A stretch of DNA of 64,000 nucleotides from Klebsormidium nitens. Taxonomy: Eukaryota > Streptophyta > Klebsormidiophyceae > Klebsormidiales > Klebsormidiaceae. Every line of letters starts with the position of its first letter. Within the stretch, counting starts at the first letter, position 1. The stretch is taken from the NCBI GenBank assembly GCA_000708835.1, contig DF237107.1:101479-165478 (forward strand). Reading direction: 5' to 3'. The position numbers and the translations under genes are program-made. The notes under the pieces were generated by a model, which worked only from the letters and a program-made list of their open reading frames with translations, made no database searches and was not told the origin of the DNA. Shown piece by piece: positions 43,250 to 56,765 of the stretch.

Positions 43250-44496
43250 GCGGCTTTGAGAATAAAGTTCGTCATTTCGAGCAAGGAGGCACGTCAAGTA
43301 CTGTAGGCAACCTGTGATAGGGTCTGATGCGCCATAAGTGGTTGTTTCGAATGGATCTGGTCATCTCCGCGGTCTAAAGTGCAAGGGCAGTGTCAAAGGT
43401 TCGGACGACATGTTGGCAACACTAGGCGAGCTGCATAAGCATTTGGTAGAAAGAAGTAGGTCTTGTTGTAGCTCGCTGCGCCTCTAGACTTCTAATTTGC
43501 TGTCAACTTGCACGGATGTGAGGTACAGATGGTTCTGCGTCATTTTGCAGTCCAGCACGACTGTCGCAGATTATTTGGGAGTCTGTTACTGTTGTAACGG
43601 GTCAAACTGGTGTAGGGTTATGAAACATAGTAGGGTCTGACAAGTAGTAGTTGAGCCACATTGTTTGATCAGCGCGCCTGCATTAATGTAGCATTGCTTG
43701 CGGATAAGTATCTATGAAGTCAATCGGATTTTGGGAAATTTTGGCATTGGCATTGCATTCGTAGTAACCTATAACCTAGTCTTTGTTCAGTGATCCGCTG
43801 AAGTCAATCGCTCAGATCGAGCTTTGGGTTCCATGCATGCGAATTTCTCAATTTACATAGGTCGACTCCGTCCTAGTGCATGTATGAAATGATTTTGGTT
43901 TGAGCGTCATCGTAAACGGCAAAACCGGTCGGATGATATATGATTCCGATATGCGCATGATATAATGATCACGTTCGAAATCAACATAGCCTATACTCCA
44001 TACACTAGCTGGTTAAATTTGCGGTGCGTATCCTTGGGTAGATTTGGTTCATATATAGTATTGGTAGGAATTTTAATCACAAAAAAGAGGATACGTTTCA
44101 TATGATGCTGTGTGTAAGTTTGAATCTTCTAATTTATACATTGAATGCATGTAGGTGATACGTCTTTGTCGAATTATAGTAGCCCTGTAATTAATTAGCT
44201 GGCAGGATGGTCTGGCCTTCAACATGAAGCGTTAAAGCTTATGGCAACATGTTGGATAGAAGTGCCGGGTCATATACATTGTCATATACTTGAGCGATTG
44301 TGTCACATTGGTACCAAAGTCTCAGCTACTCAGCCATGTGACCATCTTTCAAAGTGCACGTGTCAAGCCCAAAGACAACGGGAAAATTCATACAACAGCC
44401 CCGGACCATTAATCACCAATTCTTTGTCTTGACGGTCCCACAATAAGCTTGAATTTGAAGGAATGATGATGGGAACGCGGTCCAAAACAATATCGA
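43250..44496. other. Intergenic between convergent genes
   Basis: This AT-rich stretch lies between the stops of carbonic anhydrase (+) and DDRGK1 (-). No gene, RNA or strong repeat is recognised. Confidence 0.4.
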
Positions 44497-47400
44497 TCAG
44501 GCGACCTCTATTGACTGTGTTTCTTGGATGTCCAGCTTGGGGGTCAGATCAATAAACTCGTTCGACTTGTTGGCTAGATGCGCAATGCTGACGCGACCCT
44601 TCTCTTTGACATACTCGGCGACCTTTGCCATTTCCTCTGGGGATATGAAGATGAACTTCCCCCGCTCATCCATGACCCCCGTAATTCGCCCTGTAAACGG
44701 CCGCACATAAACGGACTCAATAGCCAAGACCACGTAAGATAGGGCCGGGAACCTTAGATAAGCCCTGCCATCATCGGAAATCCAGAAGCACCTAAATTCG
44801 TTTCAAGAGCGCTGGCAAGAATGATTACCAGGCCTGGCTTTATCTTGACGATCTTTTTGAAAGACTCCAATTGTGTGATAAACACCGGCTTGCCGACTTG
44901 TTGCATCTGATTGGTCGAACTAGATGCACTTCTTTTTGCCGCGCCCAGGCGCACTTACCCGAACATCCGAATCGGTTGGACGGACTTCATCTGGGAAAAC
45001 ATTCGAAAGCAGGGCGAAGGCCGAACTGACGGATACTTAGGAGCGTTGAGCTTACCCATCTCCTCCAAAGATATCACCCGACTGACAACGTCCTGCACAA
45101 TAAGGGATTGCAATCAGCCAACGATTCACCAAACAATAACGTGGAAACTGAGGAGAAGTCCGATATGTCTGATCGTCATGGACATTGCCTTTTCTTGTCG
45201 AATAAATGTCACAGCAGGTCTCGTAGAGCGAAACTCTAGAGCAGCCAGACGGAAGTGGGCACACCTCGGGAGACATAGTTACACGTGTCCAGGCTTGTCA
45301 ACAAAAGTGCACACCGTCACAACCCCAGTCGGGTCCTGCACCACCGCATCAGGGCAATCAAGACCCCGCAGGAGTCATTATCGCAGTTGCACAGATCGAC
45401 ACTGACGTCCTGAAAAGAAAAACCCGAGGGCAGAAAAGGCTCCAGTTCCGGCAGAGCTGACATTCCATGTCCCGAGGCCCTAGATTGCTTGCTTGCTTGG
45501 GGCAGGTTCTAGTCTTGGGAACGCATTGGCCGAACAGCAAAACTACTTCTCCGGTGATCCGTTAACGTGGTCATATTGGAGCATCTCATGGTTCGCAAAA
45601 CTCTCTATTCCTTTCCTCAGAAGAACAAAACCTGCTGCCTAAGAAAGAACAGACAGAGATAGTCCACGAAGCTCAGACTTTCTCAATCAGCTTCGAGCGG
45701 ACACAGACACTGCTGCCAAGCTTGGGCTTGAAACCGCGGGTTGAAGGTTCTGTGAGATGTTCTGAGGGTATTCTAGGCAGCGAGACGACGATCTTTGACT
45801 CCTGACTTGGGCCGCCGCAGTTCCGACCGACGAGTCCTCACCTGCGTCCGTAAGCCGAATTCGGATGCCAACTCCTCCAGCACGACAGTCTTGTGTTTCT
45901 GCACCGCAAGAAGGGCGTGAGTATAAGCTAGGATCCGAAGGAAAGGTTCATATATGACAAATTCACAAATGGAAGAAATATTGCCCTTCTTCGGGCAAAA
46001 TGAGATTCGGCCCAGCTTCACGAGTTCGTAAGGCCTCTGAATGCTCCAACGGGCCGGACATCGACCACAACTTTCTTCCTTTCCAAATCTGCAGGCCGTT
46101 TCCCAACCAGAAATCTTCGGGGGCCCAAAACGGACCCAACCGCTCACAATTGTCATTTTCGCCACAGTATGGACTGTACTCAGCAAGATTGACGCTCAGG
46201 GAATAACTGTACCAGCACATAAATTTCCTAGCTTGTTCAACAGACTGCTAAGCGGTCCTTGGCTTGGCTCTCCTTCCTGCCTCTGAGTGCCCCAAAAAAA
46301 AATTGAACACACAACTGCAACCCCTCGCCCTCACCTTCACATACGTTTAAACTCCTCCAGCTGTCCCTGCTGGTCTGGTCCCAAGTCTCAGGAACTCTAC
46401 AACAAAACTTCGACTTTATCTCCTCCACCCCCCAGAATTCGGAGAAAATATGGTTTCCTCGACCCCTACCTTGATGTACTCGACGAACTCCCCGAGCAGT
46501 CCCTGGCTCTCCTCCTGCGCGTCCTGCTCCACCGTCCCTTCCGCCTCCATGCTGATCGCGCCCCGCCACTTGTCATACTCCGCCTCTGCAGCCTCCTCTT
46601 CCGCCCGCTTCTTCGCCGCCACTTCGTCGTCCTGCACGCCACAAAAGCGGGATGGAGTAACATGAATATCATATATCATTTCATTATCAACGTTACAGAG
46701 CCTCCTGATGGTGGCAACAGTCGCGCGAACCGTTCGCCTCTTCCGATTCCTGCAGCTTTTTCTGCTGCTGCTGTTCTCTGCTTGCCAGAGAGGTCAGGAG
46801 AAAAGTACTTCAGAGCAGCCGGGTCAAAGAGTTGTAGGATCTGGGACTGTTGTCGCCTTTGCGTCGTGCCTGGATCCCTGACGAGGAGAGATTTCAACAT
46901 ACACATGATCGACTAATATACATAACGACCAGAACATTGTCACGCCACTAAGAGCCAGTCTCCGGTACGTTCGAGCAGCCTGGACGACCTCAAATCTCAC
47001 AGTCTTTTGTCTGCACGCAAATGTGTCAGTCTCGAAATCTGGAACTCGAAAGTTCGGGATTGCTTGTCTTGCATGTCTCCACTTAAGTGGTTTGGAACTC
47101 CAGATTTCGAGACTTTCTCCGTGCGCCTAAGGTGTGCCGAGCTATCAAACAGGAAGCCGTTGTGGGACATCTTGAGTGGCAGAAAAATGGTTCTAAGATT
47201 GCCAGTTGTCCTCGTACCAGCTTTTTCTCCTGGGCTTCCCTCTCCTCGTCCTTCTTCCTGCGGGCCTCGGCTTGCTTCTCCTGCTTATCCCGCTTGTGGT
47301 CTATTGCACCCTGCTGCGCCTGCATAAGGATGATGGCTTCGATATACAACAATGTTGCAAGCACCTGTTAGGACGGAACCTGGACAAAAGACAGATGGTG

Positions 47401-49273
47401 CTGCATGGGCGAATATAAGTATGCAGACACCGTTATGCGTTTAGATTGAGGAGAGAAGTCTGGAGTGGGAGATGCCTAGCATGATGTTGACATGTTGGCG
47501 GGTCGACCGGCCTGGCTAACGACACTATTTGGGAAATACCTGTCTCCCAGTGACAGTATTCAAGTCCGGCGGTAGGCGCCATGACTCCGAAGGTAACATT
47601 CACCAGGAAAGAGTGCCGCCTTCTCTGCCCTTGATTACAGACCCACAATGGCGCTGTCTCTAGATAGACAGTCCCAAAATTACAACCGAGCTCCAGCAGA
47701 ACCGATAGCATACCAGTCGCCGAGCCTCCCGCTCATTTCTCCTCTGCTCGCGCCTGCCCCCAGTTCCTGCCTGATAGTACTCGCCGTCTTCCCCCTCCCC
47801 TTCCTCGTTCTCCCCTTCGTCTTGGTTGGCAGCCCCCGCTGCAACAAAAAAAGAGCCTTGAGAAGCTTGCTCGTCAAGGATAATGAGTGACCTGATCTAC
47901 TTTCAAGAAGCTGCCAACTCCTCTTCAGTGAAGTTGAGAAGAAACGAGTACCCGAAAAGAAGAGAAGCTCGCCGAAGAAAGCATAATGGACCAGCGGCGT
48001 GAGAAGCTGCGCTTGACCAGATGTATTCAAGGTAAGGCTTTTCTTTCTTTCAAAGAAAGCGACGTCCGTTCACGTATCAAAGTCACGCAGCGATCGAGGA
48101 TCTCAGCATGCGTCTAGACAACTTAAACAAGTGCCTGGCATTCCGTACTGTTAGGAGTGGACAAGCAAGGAGGGAAGCCATTACAGTAAAAGTAACTCTG
48201 ATTTGCCAATCTTGCAGCCAACGTCTTCGATTCTGATTCCACGCCGCAAGCAATGCAAGCCTCCAGAAAACGCATCGGCACCCCGTAAAAACCTTGCAGA
48301 CGCACCTGACTTTCTGCACTTCGCACAGAGACTCCTTGACTCTCCTCCAGCTTCACTTTCTCCCGAGCGCTCTTGTATCAACACCGTTCACCCTGGACAC
48401 GGCATCCCAGGCTGAGACTTGCCAAAGAGAGTGTGAACGCACACCTGGTTCCGGTGCAGCAGCCGCAGCCTGAGCGCCACGCCGCCGTCGCATCCGACCG
48501 GCTCCTCCCCGCGGCCCCGCTCGGGGCCCCTGCTGATGGTTCTCCTCTTCCTGCACAGACAAACAACTCACATAAGAGTCAAACGCATGTAAGTGGAACA
48601 CATTAGGGCAAATATATGAAGATGTGAAGACTGCTGAAAACGGGGCTGCTCTGTGCAATCGCGAGTGGTGTAGGAGAAGGACACTTTAAAGCTGGCGTAA
48701 GTGTCCTACTTTTCTAAAAGCAGGTGGTGGGAGTCGAGCTTGCATTTGGTGTGACGTAGTGCAGGGACTGAAACTTAGTGTATGGGCGAAACTCTGCCAC
48801 TTGCAATAAGATGCTGGCTGCAACCTTGTCCTTCCCGAACAGGGCAGGATTCTCAGTGGTTCCAGACTTTTGCTTTGACAATATTGAAGACCCAATTCAA
48901 GAGCACACAAAGCTAAAGCAGTGTAGCGACAGACACGCTTGAAGGGATACGAGCATTGGAGAGTAGGGCAAAAGGGCATATGACAGCATTTTGATTTGTG
49001 AGCTCTGACAGACATGGTTGACAGTTAAACTGAGACTGACACTTTGAAACTTGCAATATGCAGCCAGAAGCACGGCATCATGTCCTGAACCAAAGGAGCA
49101 ATCCGAAAACTCGGAACGTAGAGAACTTCAGGGCGCCATACCTTCTCATTTTCCTCAGTGCTTGCTCCATCTTTCTTTCCAGCGCTCGGGCTTAGAAAGT
49201 AGATAGCTGCAGCACAAGCAGCTAGCAACAAACTCAAGCACAGCAGCGCGATGGCCTCGATTGGCAGCGCCAT
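44497..49273 (-). CDS. DDRGK1: DDRGK domain-containing protein 1 / UFBP1 (8 exons)
   Basis: Minus-strand exons in coding order are 49273-49142, 48550-48445, 47838-47714, 47319-47218, 46631-46470, 45898-45842, 45092-45056 and 44690-44497, giving 304 residues in frame. DDRGK1 is an ER-membrane adaptor of UFM1 ligation that works with UFL1 in ribosome and ER quality control. An N-terminal membrane helix (PIEAIALLCLSLLLAACAAA, from residue 4) is followed by a Glu/Arg/Lys-rich coiled coil (RDKQEKQAEARRKKDEERE). The C-terminal winged-helix DDRGK domain follows: GLLGEFVEYIKKHKTVVLEE, LASEFGLRTQD, then RITGVMDERGKFIFIS. The name motif is DERGK here (residues 248-252), not DDRGK, a conservative change. 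The seventh exon is only 37 nt. The length is typical of the family (about 300). Confidence 0.93.
47028..47114. repeat. Inverted repeat (20-bp arms) in a DDRGK1 intron
   Basis: AGTCTCGAAATCTGGAACTC (47028-47047) and its near-perfect reverse complement (47095-47114, 18 of 20) flank a 47-bp loop that itself contains CCACTTAAGTGG. The intron transcript could form a hairpin. It lies just beyond the donor of the exon ending at 47218. Confidence 0.8.
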
Positions 49274-49951
49274 GGCGGCTTCCCGATTCGATCTTTCTTC
49301 CGAGCATGTGATCTCCGATCCGAATCGAGTCAAATGCCACCCCCATATGCAAGCGACGGTCACAACGCCGCGAGCCTGGGCCTGTCCTCCTTCATTTTCA
49401 CCGTCCGATACAAGCTTTTCGAGCTCGGCGGCTGAGACTCAGTGAGAGGTTCTGATCGCAGAGCCGTCCGATTATCGGGTTCGTCGACAAGTTGGTGGAT
49501 GTGGCACTGACCAACGCGCGCACAGTCATGCCGCCACGCCCTTACAGACGGCGCATTACATCGCCATGCTTCGAACAACTGCAATGTGATATGGATCAAA
49601 TCCGCATTGTATATACGTAGCCGTGTCTGAAAAGTATTCTAGAGCTCCATCAGGGTCCATCCAATCGGATTCTAGCCCAACAATCATCAACTTTACCGGG
49701 CATACTGCAAAATGCACGTTACAATCTGCAAGGCTCACATGCTAATGAATCCCTCGAGACTCTCACTTGCAAAGGAAGCCGCCAAAGCGACATGAAACTC
49801 TCTGAACTTGTTTGCAGCGAGCGACCTCGAGTGGCTAGCTCAACAGTTGCATGCCCTTGTACAAGGAAAGTCCGACAAAGCCATCCAACCCGCTTCAAGA
49901 AACACGGCTGTTTTGAAAACTCTGGCACATTGAGTTTGCACGAGACTGCTC
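49274..49951. other. Intergenic between FPGS and DDRGK1
   Basis: Both neighbours are on the minus strand. The stretch holds the FPGS 3' end and the DDRGK1 promoter. No gene is recognised. Confidence 0.4.
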
Positions 49952-52900
49952 TTAGTGCTTCAGCAGCCGCAATACGTCGCCCACAAGATGGAGTGAACCC
50001 GACACTAGGACCTGCACCACAAAACGTGCCTTAGTGAGCAACGAGCCGCAGGACAGCAAACAATCAAGCATCGCCTTCTGGGGAAAACATGACAGTCTTG
50101 TGCGACAGCTTTGTTGGTCAACAAGTTCGTACACAACTGCGTGCAACAATTGCACTGGCACCTGTATTCACGAAAAACCCAAACCAAAACGGCACTCGAT
50201 CAAGTTTTCTGAGGAGCAGTCTGACTCAAGATGCTCTAATTGGGCACGAGCGATGCCGTAAGGAATCCAATCAGGGAGCCCTAAGAGCGTTAAGTTGTGT
50301 CATTGTGCCCAGTATTGAGCTTTGGGCAATTTTTCAACATGCAACAGTCATCAGAACGTGGGTGCAGTGGTCTCTTTTGCCGGAGCTTCTGCCGGAAGAG
50401 TCAAGTAGACTTGAAGAACGAGGAATGGCCGTTGCTAAACCAACAACTTCAGTAATCAAGTGCCGACCCCCTTTCAAATACTTGGAATACGAAACCCCCT
50501 TGATCATCTAGACTCCGACACAATGACGAACCTGCAATCTGCCCGGGGGCTGCTCCCGAGCGGCCTTCCGGAGCCATTCGAGCGCCGCCGGCAGCGACGG
50601 CATCACGAACCCGGACCCGTCCCAGCTGACGTCACCATCCCTCGCACTAGCAACATGAGACCCGTTTCGGTCTGGTTGCTCCGCCGCGCCAGCCGGAGCG
50701 GTGGGAGGAACCGGGTTAGGCTTGCGGTTAAGGGTGGGGCCCAGTTTGTGGAGGATGGACGTCCAGGTTTGGAGCTGGGTTTGCTGCCAGGTTAAGTCGG
50801 GGGTGGAACTGAGGGTGGTTATGGAGGTGGAGCTGGAGAAGCTGGGGACGAAAATGGCACGGTGGAAAGAAACTCCTGCAGCAGCAAGAAATGTCATCAA
50901 AAACACGGTTTACGCAACGGCTAATGACAATCCTCATTGTGATTATACCTGTATTTTTTTGTGAGCCTTGTAGCAGCAACAACTGTTCGTCGTGCGAAAG
51001 AAAGGCCAAGGACAGTGACGGCATCGTCAGAGAGCAGACAGTCAGACCACAAGAAGCGAGTCTCTGAAAGTCTCCGGTACAGCTCTGGTACAACTTCCAG
51101 CTGACTAAGAGGGGTCCAACAGAATTGCAGGGTGTGGATTACATACCTTTGCCGTGCGCTATTCGTATGAGGGGGTCCAGCAGCTTGACGGGCTCTCGCT
51201 CCTGCATGCAGTTGAACAACAGCACCCTTCGAACGTTCAAGCCCTCCGAACCTAACCCCGTCCGATCCGTCCGCCCATCTCTCTCTTCCCCGTTAACCCG
51301 CTCCAAGTCCGCGGCTAACCCAAGTCCGTTTTGCAAACCCGGTCGCTCAGCCGCCTCCCCACTTCCTTCCGGGGGGTCCTGATGACCGACTTTCTGTCCC
51401 CCCTCAGAGGTCTCCGCTGTTTCCGCACCCCCGGCAACACTTTCGCAGAACCACGTGGCACAGACCTCCATGCTCTCGGGGGTATGGGCGCCGTCTAAGT
51501 AGAACATGAGGGAGCCCTGGGGGGATTCACCCGGCGCCTGAATTTCCGTGTCGGGCATGATCTGAGCGCGCCCGGGCCACTCCACCGAGGCGAGGCCCCG
51601 TCGGAAGGAGTCGGGGAGTCGTTTTCGTTGCATCGCCTGGTAAGAACGCTAGCGACTTGAGTTCGAAAAAAGGTGAAATGTCACGCTCTGTAGGCTTGGC
51701 AGAAGCGCACTCGTGATGTCATGGTTGCATGTGCGCTGCTGCAGGTATGCTAAAGTTGGCCCCTCTGTTGAGCAGTCGGTCCGGGCTTTTCGCATCGTCT
51801 GGTCTGTCCCAAGCTTACGTTTCGTAAATTGAACGGCTCGAGTCCAATAATTCTTTGACCTAGATTGCATGGTGTACTATTGGCAACGCACGAAAAGAAG
51901 ATGACTCAACGGGACCCTGCTGCTTTGCTCTTCTAAGGAGCGCTTGCTTGGGGAGACAGTCACGTTAGGCAAACGGGTTCTCAAGCTTAGGTTCGCTCAA
52001 GCAATCCCAGACTGTGCGTGGAGCTATGGTCGTAAAAGGCAAAGCGAGGAAAGTGAGCTTGCGCGCCGGAAGGTTTTGTGAATCGCACCTGTCTCAAGTT
52101 GTCCAGCTGCGCCGTCGGTCCCGCCCGCTCGGTCCAGGCTCGACACAGGGCGACCGCCAAAGCTGCGTTGATGCGCTGGTGGTCGCCGGCGAGGCCGAGC
52201 GAAATAGCCGAGGGGTCTTCAAGGCTCTCCAAAGGCGGCGCAACGTCTAGAGAAATCTGAACGGAGGGAGACACGTCAGTAAGTTTTCGAATACTCAGGA
52301 ACAATATGAGGGGGCAAAGGCAGTATGTAAGAACACACGTAAGCAAGCTGAAGTGTACGCATTAGCATTTTGATGAGAAGACGCTTCAGCAAGGGTGGGA
52401 CGATCGTCAGCAGCTACTTCCTTGCACCATACAAAAAGAAGTCTGCTTGACTTCCTATTCGTATTCTGCTGGGCAGAGTCCAGCTGAATGAACTAATATC
52501 GCAGATCAAAGGGAAGAGGTGCGCCAGCTCTCAGTATCTTCGTCTACGCAGCCTCAGGAATGACAAAGCTAGAAAGACTTGCAAACCTTCTTCGGAGACA
52601 ACCGAAGGGTATTGACGGGAAGCGGCGTGCCTACCTGCAACTCGTCGGCCCGCTTCTGCAAAGCTTCCATCGCATCGTCTGGCTGGGGGGCGGTGATGGC
52701 GGGGACACGTGGCTGCACAAGAGGGCCGAAAAATGGAGATCAACGGTCGGGATGAATGGGACGGAAGCTATTCTTGGCTTACAAAGCAGCAGAGTTCCTC
52801 AAGTTGCTGTGTTGATGCGTCTTCTCGTTAAAAAGAGATATTAGCTTTGCGAGGTCACACGATTCTTCATAGACACGAAATTACCGAAAGCACCGTCTGA

Positions 52901-55900
52901 GATGGGAAAAGAGGCCGGCGACCCTACCTTGAAGATACCCGCCTTTTCGGCAGCGATCAACGGCAGCGTGTCGCCTGCGGGCATCAAAAGGTTCCGGGCT
53001 CAGATGGGTCGGACGGGCTTCTTGGGGAATGAAGGCAGTAGGATTCCAAGCACAGAACTAGACTCCAACGTAGCCAGCGCGTCTTTGAGTGGTAGCTCTA
53101 CGTCAGGCTAAGCGCATGCACCTTCAATTCGCACGTATTCCATCTCGAGGCCGGACGGTCAGGAACTTCTTCAGCTTTGAGATCATTTAGTCGCCTGGTT
53201 TAACAGAGCGCAGTAGACAAACAGGAGATACTCTGAAGGACTCAGCGGGGCATCGACAATGATCCACTGCAGTGATCCAGACTCACGCTCCTTGGAACAC
53301 GTTGAGTTGGTCTCATGGTGAAGCGGACGGCCGAAACAAACGACGACTGCCTGCTTAATCCGTTCGACGGACGGATGAGGCTGAACTTGGGACCAAAAGC
53401 GCAAGGAGGGAAGGAACGGAAAACGACGAGCGTGTCGCTCACCTAGCAACTCCGTATGGTCATAACCCAAGGAGGCGACTCCGCAGACCACGGGCGCTCT
53501 AACCTGGAGCAAAAGGGGCAGGTACCTTGAGCCGAGCTGATACGAAGCTACGTCTTGCTACTTCATCAGATTAACAGCGCTCTGATTCGAAAGTTTGGGT
53601 TAAATTTCTGTTGAAACTCCGGGTCTCTGAACAGCACAGAGAAAGTCCTGTGCCTCAGTCCGTGAGGAGCTACTCCTTCTTGCAGGAACAGGGAAGATCC
53701 CATAAGTAAGCGCCTCTACTTTGTCCTGATTAACCTAGTACTCAGGTATTTGCGTAGCTGCAATTGTCTCTGGCCAACCCAACGGGTGCACTAGACTCAT
53801 CCAAGGAACAGTGCTAAGTTACTAGTTGTCAATCTTTGGGGCCGACGAAAGTCAGCCCTAATGAAAGGTCAACCTGATCTAATCATGACAAGGAACCGAA
53901 GCGGATTGACACTACCACGGCTTACTCACGACGTTAGTGGCGTCGTATCGGCCTCCAATGCCCACCTCGAGAAGAGCAACGTCTACCTGCAACATGAGAC
54001 TGTCAGCTCACGAATTTTCAAATACTCTCAGGAGGAGCCCTTTAGAACCTAGAATTGGTGTCGGGATGTCTAATGCATCCTGCATCTATACATGTAAATA
54101 CTTGATGAGAACCGTTCAAGTAGAAGAAACATTCAGAGCGAGGGATGTGAGCCTCCGGATGGAAAATTCGCCAGCAGGCGGAACATGGAGACTGGCACCC
54201 GCAGAAGGACTGCGGCCAACGGAGAAAGTCCGTTCCTTTCTTACCACTCCCTACTCACCTCTAGTTGCTGTGTTTCCTGCACGGACCGTTTCTCTCTATT
54301 CCTCAGCGCGCTTGCAAATTCCCGTTAAAGTACACCCTCATACTCGCCCTTTCAGATGCACCGAACATCCCCCCTCACCTTTTCCGCAATGAATATGCGA
54401 AGCGCGAGCAGGGTGAGGAAGCGAAAATAGGCGGGGAGGGGCACGTCGGGGGTCGCCGCCGCCTGGAAACGGTCCCAGCACCACCAAAAGTGTTCCAGAA
54501 AGACGTCCTTGGGCACCAGCTCACTGCACATCGTTCTCAAGACAGAAGATGAGTAGACAAGCTTATCAAGAGCCTTGACTGATAGCGGGATTATTGACAC
54601 GGAATGTTACCGGCTCTGCACGCATGACCACCTCCGCACGCATGACCACCTCCAAACCTCTTGACCACCAAAGTCACCCTACCCTATGGTCGTGGCATTA
54701 TGCGCAAGGAGAGTCAGACCGACTCGTAGGGGCCTTGATCCTTTAAGGACACACCAGCAAAGTGTCTGGAACTTGATCGACTTGGTGCGTTCTGAAGGGA
54801 AGTACCGCTGGTCGCATCTAATAGAAACATCAGTTTGGGAATGCAGGGGGCTTCGAGTCGTTCCCGACAGCTCGTCCAGAATAACGGGTAAGTGCGGACC
54901 GAGTGGGTGGATCTTTGTCGAGGCAGGTGGCAGCTGCCGACAGTCGAGAAGAGCGCTTTCAAACACTTTCGAAGACTTCGTCCATCAGGTTTGACGACTG
55001 AGCGTGGGTGTTGAAAAAGTCGGTGTCTGCCGTTGTGACAGGACCGGTTCGGGATTGCCCACCGAACAGCAACCGCTGTTTGCTTGTCAATATATTAACG
55101 TGTATCAGGTATTATTCGACCTCCGAATAAAGATTCAAGTGTCAAAGATTCGGCCCGCATGTTCCTGGTTAAAAGAGTCCCAACCGAACAGGTGAACAGC
55201 CTCACCCCCGAATCCGGAACCTCTCTCTGACGTCCACCAAATGCGGGGATGTGAACATGCCCGTCTTGTTGCCGGAGTGACGCAATATACTCTCGGCGAA
55301 GGCGCATGTGGATCCCTGCAAACTCAAAGCCCTTGTCTTTATCACAAAAAGATTCCACAGAGATACGTAAAAAGTGAGGACTCGTCTTGCCTGTGAAGAC
55401 CAAAAACGGGCTGTATAGGGGGGTCTCAAGCTGAGGTAGACGCATGAGTCCTGCTCAGAAGATTGCCAGGGCCAGCATTCATTGACGACTTCCTTAGTCC
55501 AGTAACTTGTAAATGCTGATGTACATGCTTGTCCTAAGCCACCAGCAGGATCTTATAGCGATCGGTCTATTCGTCTAAATGCGCACCACAGGTCCATGTT
55601 TGGGGGGTCTGTCAAAATTGCACAACTAGATAAAGCTGCTGACAATGGCATCCGGACAGGGCCCCAGGGATGGTGATGATCAGACTGACAAAAAATCCAG
55701 GTACTAGATAGTTCTGATTAGACATACCCTTGCCTAATGGACAGCTACATATAAGAGCTCACCTTCCCCTTCGTTCCCGCTACATGTATGACGCTTAGCC
55801 TGCTGAGGGGCTCCTCTAGGTCTAGGATCTGCACAAAATAGAAGTCAAAATGAATCGACCGTCAACTTCTCACATGTCTTGACTAGCGTCGATCCTTATC

Positions 55901-56765
55901 TGTGCAGGCAGTCATGCTGGCCAGATTGAATAGTCAGCCAGGAGCAGTCTGTCAAGTGCTCAACTTGATTGCCTCCCCCTTTTCTTTGCAGAGGGTGCAC
56001 TTAGCACTGGAACTGGCAAGTCAGGTGGGCCATGCATTACTTTAACAAATCTAAACTCAACTCCTTTCTTAGATGACCATTTGATCGTGGAACAGTGTGT
56101 ACAGACGCTTCACATCGGCTCAGATTGACTACATAATTGGATTTGACAACTCTGTGCCACCACTCTCCTCCCAAGACTATTCCACAATCACCGAGAGTAA
56201 GGGAAGTAACGCTGATTAAATGACTTTGATCACGCACACTGGTCACAGCGAAGTGCTCCGAGCATACAATCACAGTTGACAAGAGCAAAACCAAGAGAGG
56301 CAAGGGGCATTGGGATTTTGGAGAACATAGCACGTCCTTTTTTCAAGCAATGGTGGAATAAGATGTCTTCGTAGTGAAATGATGCAACTGACCAGCCAGG
56401 GAAAGTGAGTCTGCTGTCAAAGTTTACTTGAAAGCACAGACTACTTCCAACTCATCTAGGAGGAGTTTTTCAACAGCTCAAAAGACAGCATTACACAAAA
56501 TCAGTGTACAACAAGCCCCTTGACTTTTCACCACCCTTGGTTTGCTTGAAAAGCGCAACTCTCACTAAACCGCGGATATAGCAAAACCTAAACTAAGTTC
56601 ACCAGAAGAAAGCAGTGTTGGACATCACACCTTGATGTAAGTGTCCATTAAAGCGAATGCGTCGCCCCAGTTGGATCCATCGGCCCGCTTCCTCCTTGTG
56701 ATCAGCGAAGAGATGGCCTCCAGCGCCGCTTCGAACCCCCGCTCTTCTGAAGAGGACCCCGCCAT
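49952..56765 (-). CDS. FPGS: Folylpolyglutamate synthase (12 exons)
   Basis: Minus-strand exons in coding order are 56765-56631, 55828-55763, 55315-55206, 54523-54379, 53986-53930, 53503-53443, 52974-52928, 52712-52635, 52256-52089, 51636-51147, 50875-50532 and 50011-49952, giving 586 residues with all phases consistent. The enzyme adds glutamates to folates using ATP, retaining them for one-carbon metabolism. The P-loop VAGTKGKGST (about 61-70) spans the exon 2-3 junction. It is followed by [72 protein letters not shown] and [11 protein letters not shown] (Asp337, His340). The C-terminus [19 protein letters not shown] is the conserved closing strand. Exon 10 carries a roughly 60-residue low-complexity insert before [10 protein letters not shown]. 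The start at 56765 gives a cytosol-like N-terminus, but a 5' exon with a targeting peptide cannot be excluded. Confidence 0.94.
54618..54653 (+). repeat. 18-bp direct repeat in FPGS intron 3
   Basis: GCACGCATGACCACCTCC occurs twice in tandem, followed by a partial TTGACCACC. Confidence 0.85.

Noticed and set aside
45360-45412. Segment in a DDRGK1 intron beginning GACGTCAGTGTC after a good acceptor
   Set aside because: It shares only about 10 bases with the 37-nt exon and would disrupt the conserved junction. Too weak to call a pseudo-exon.
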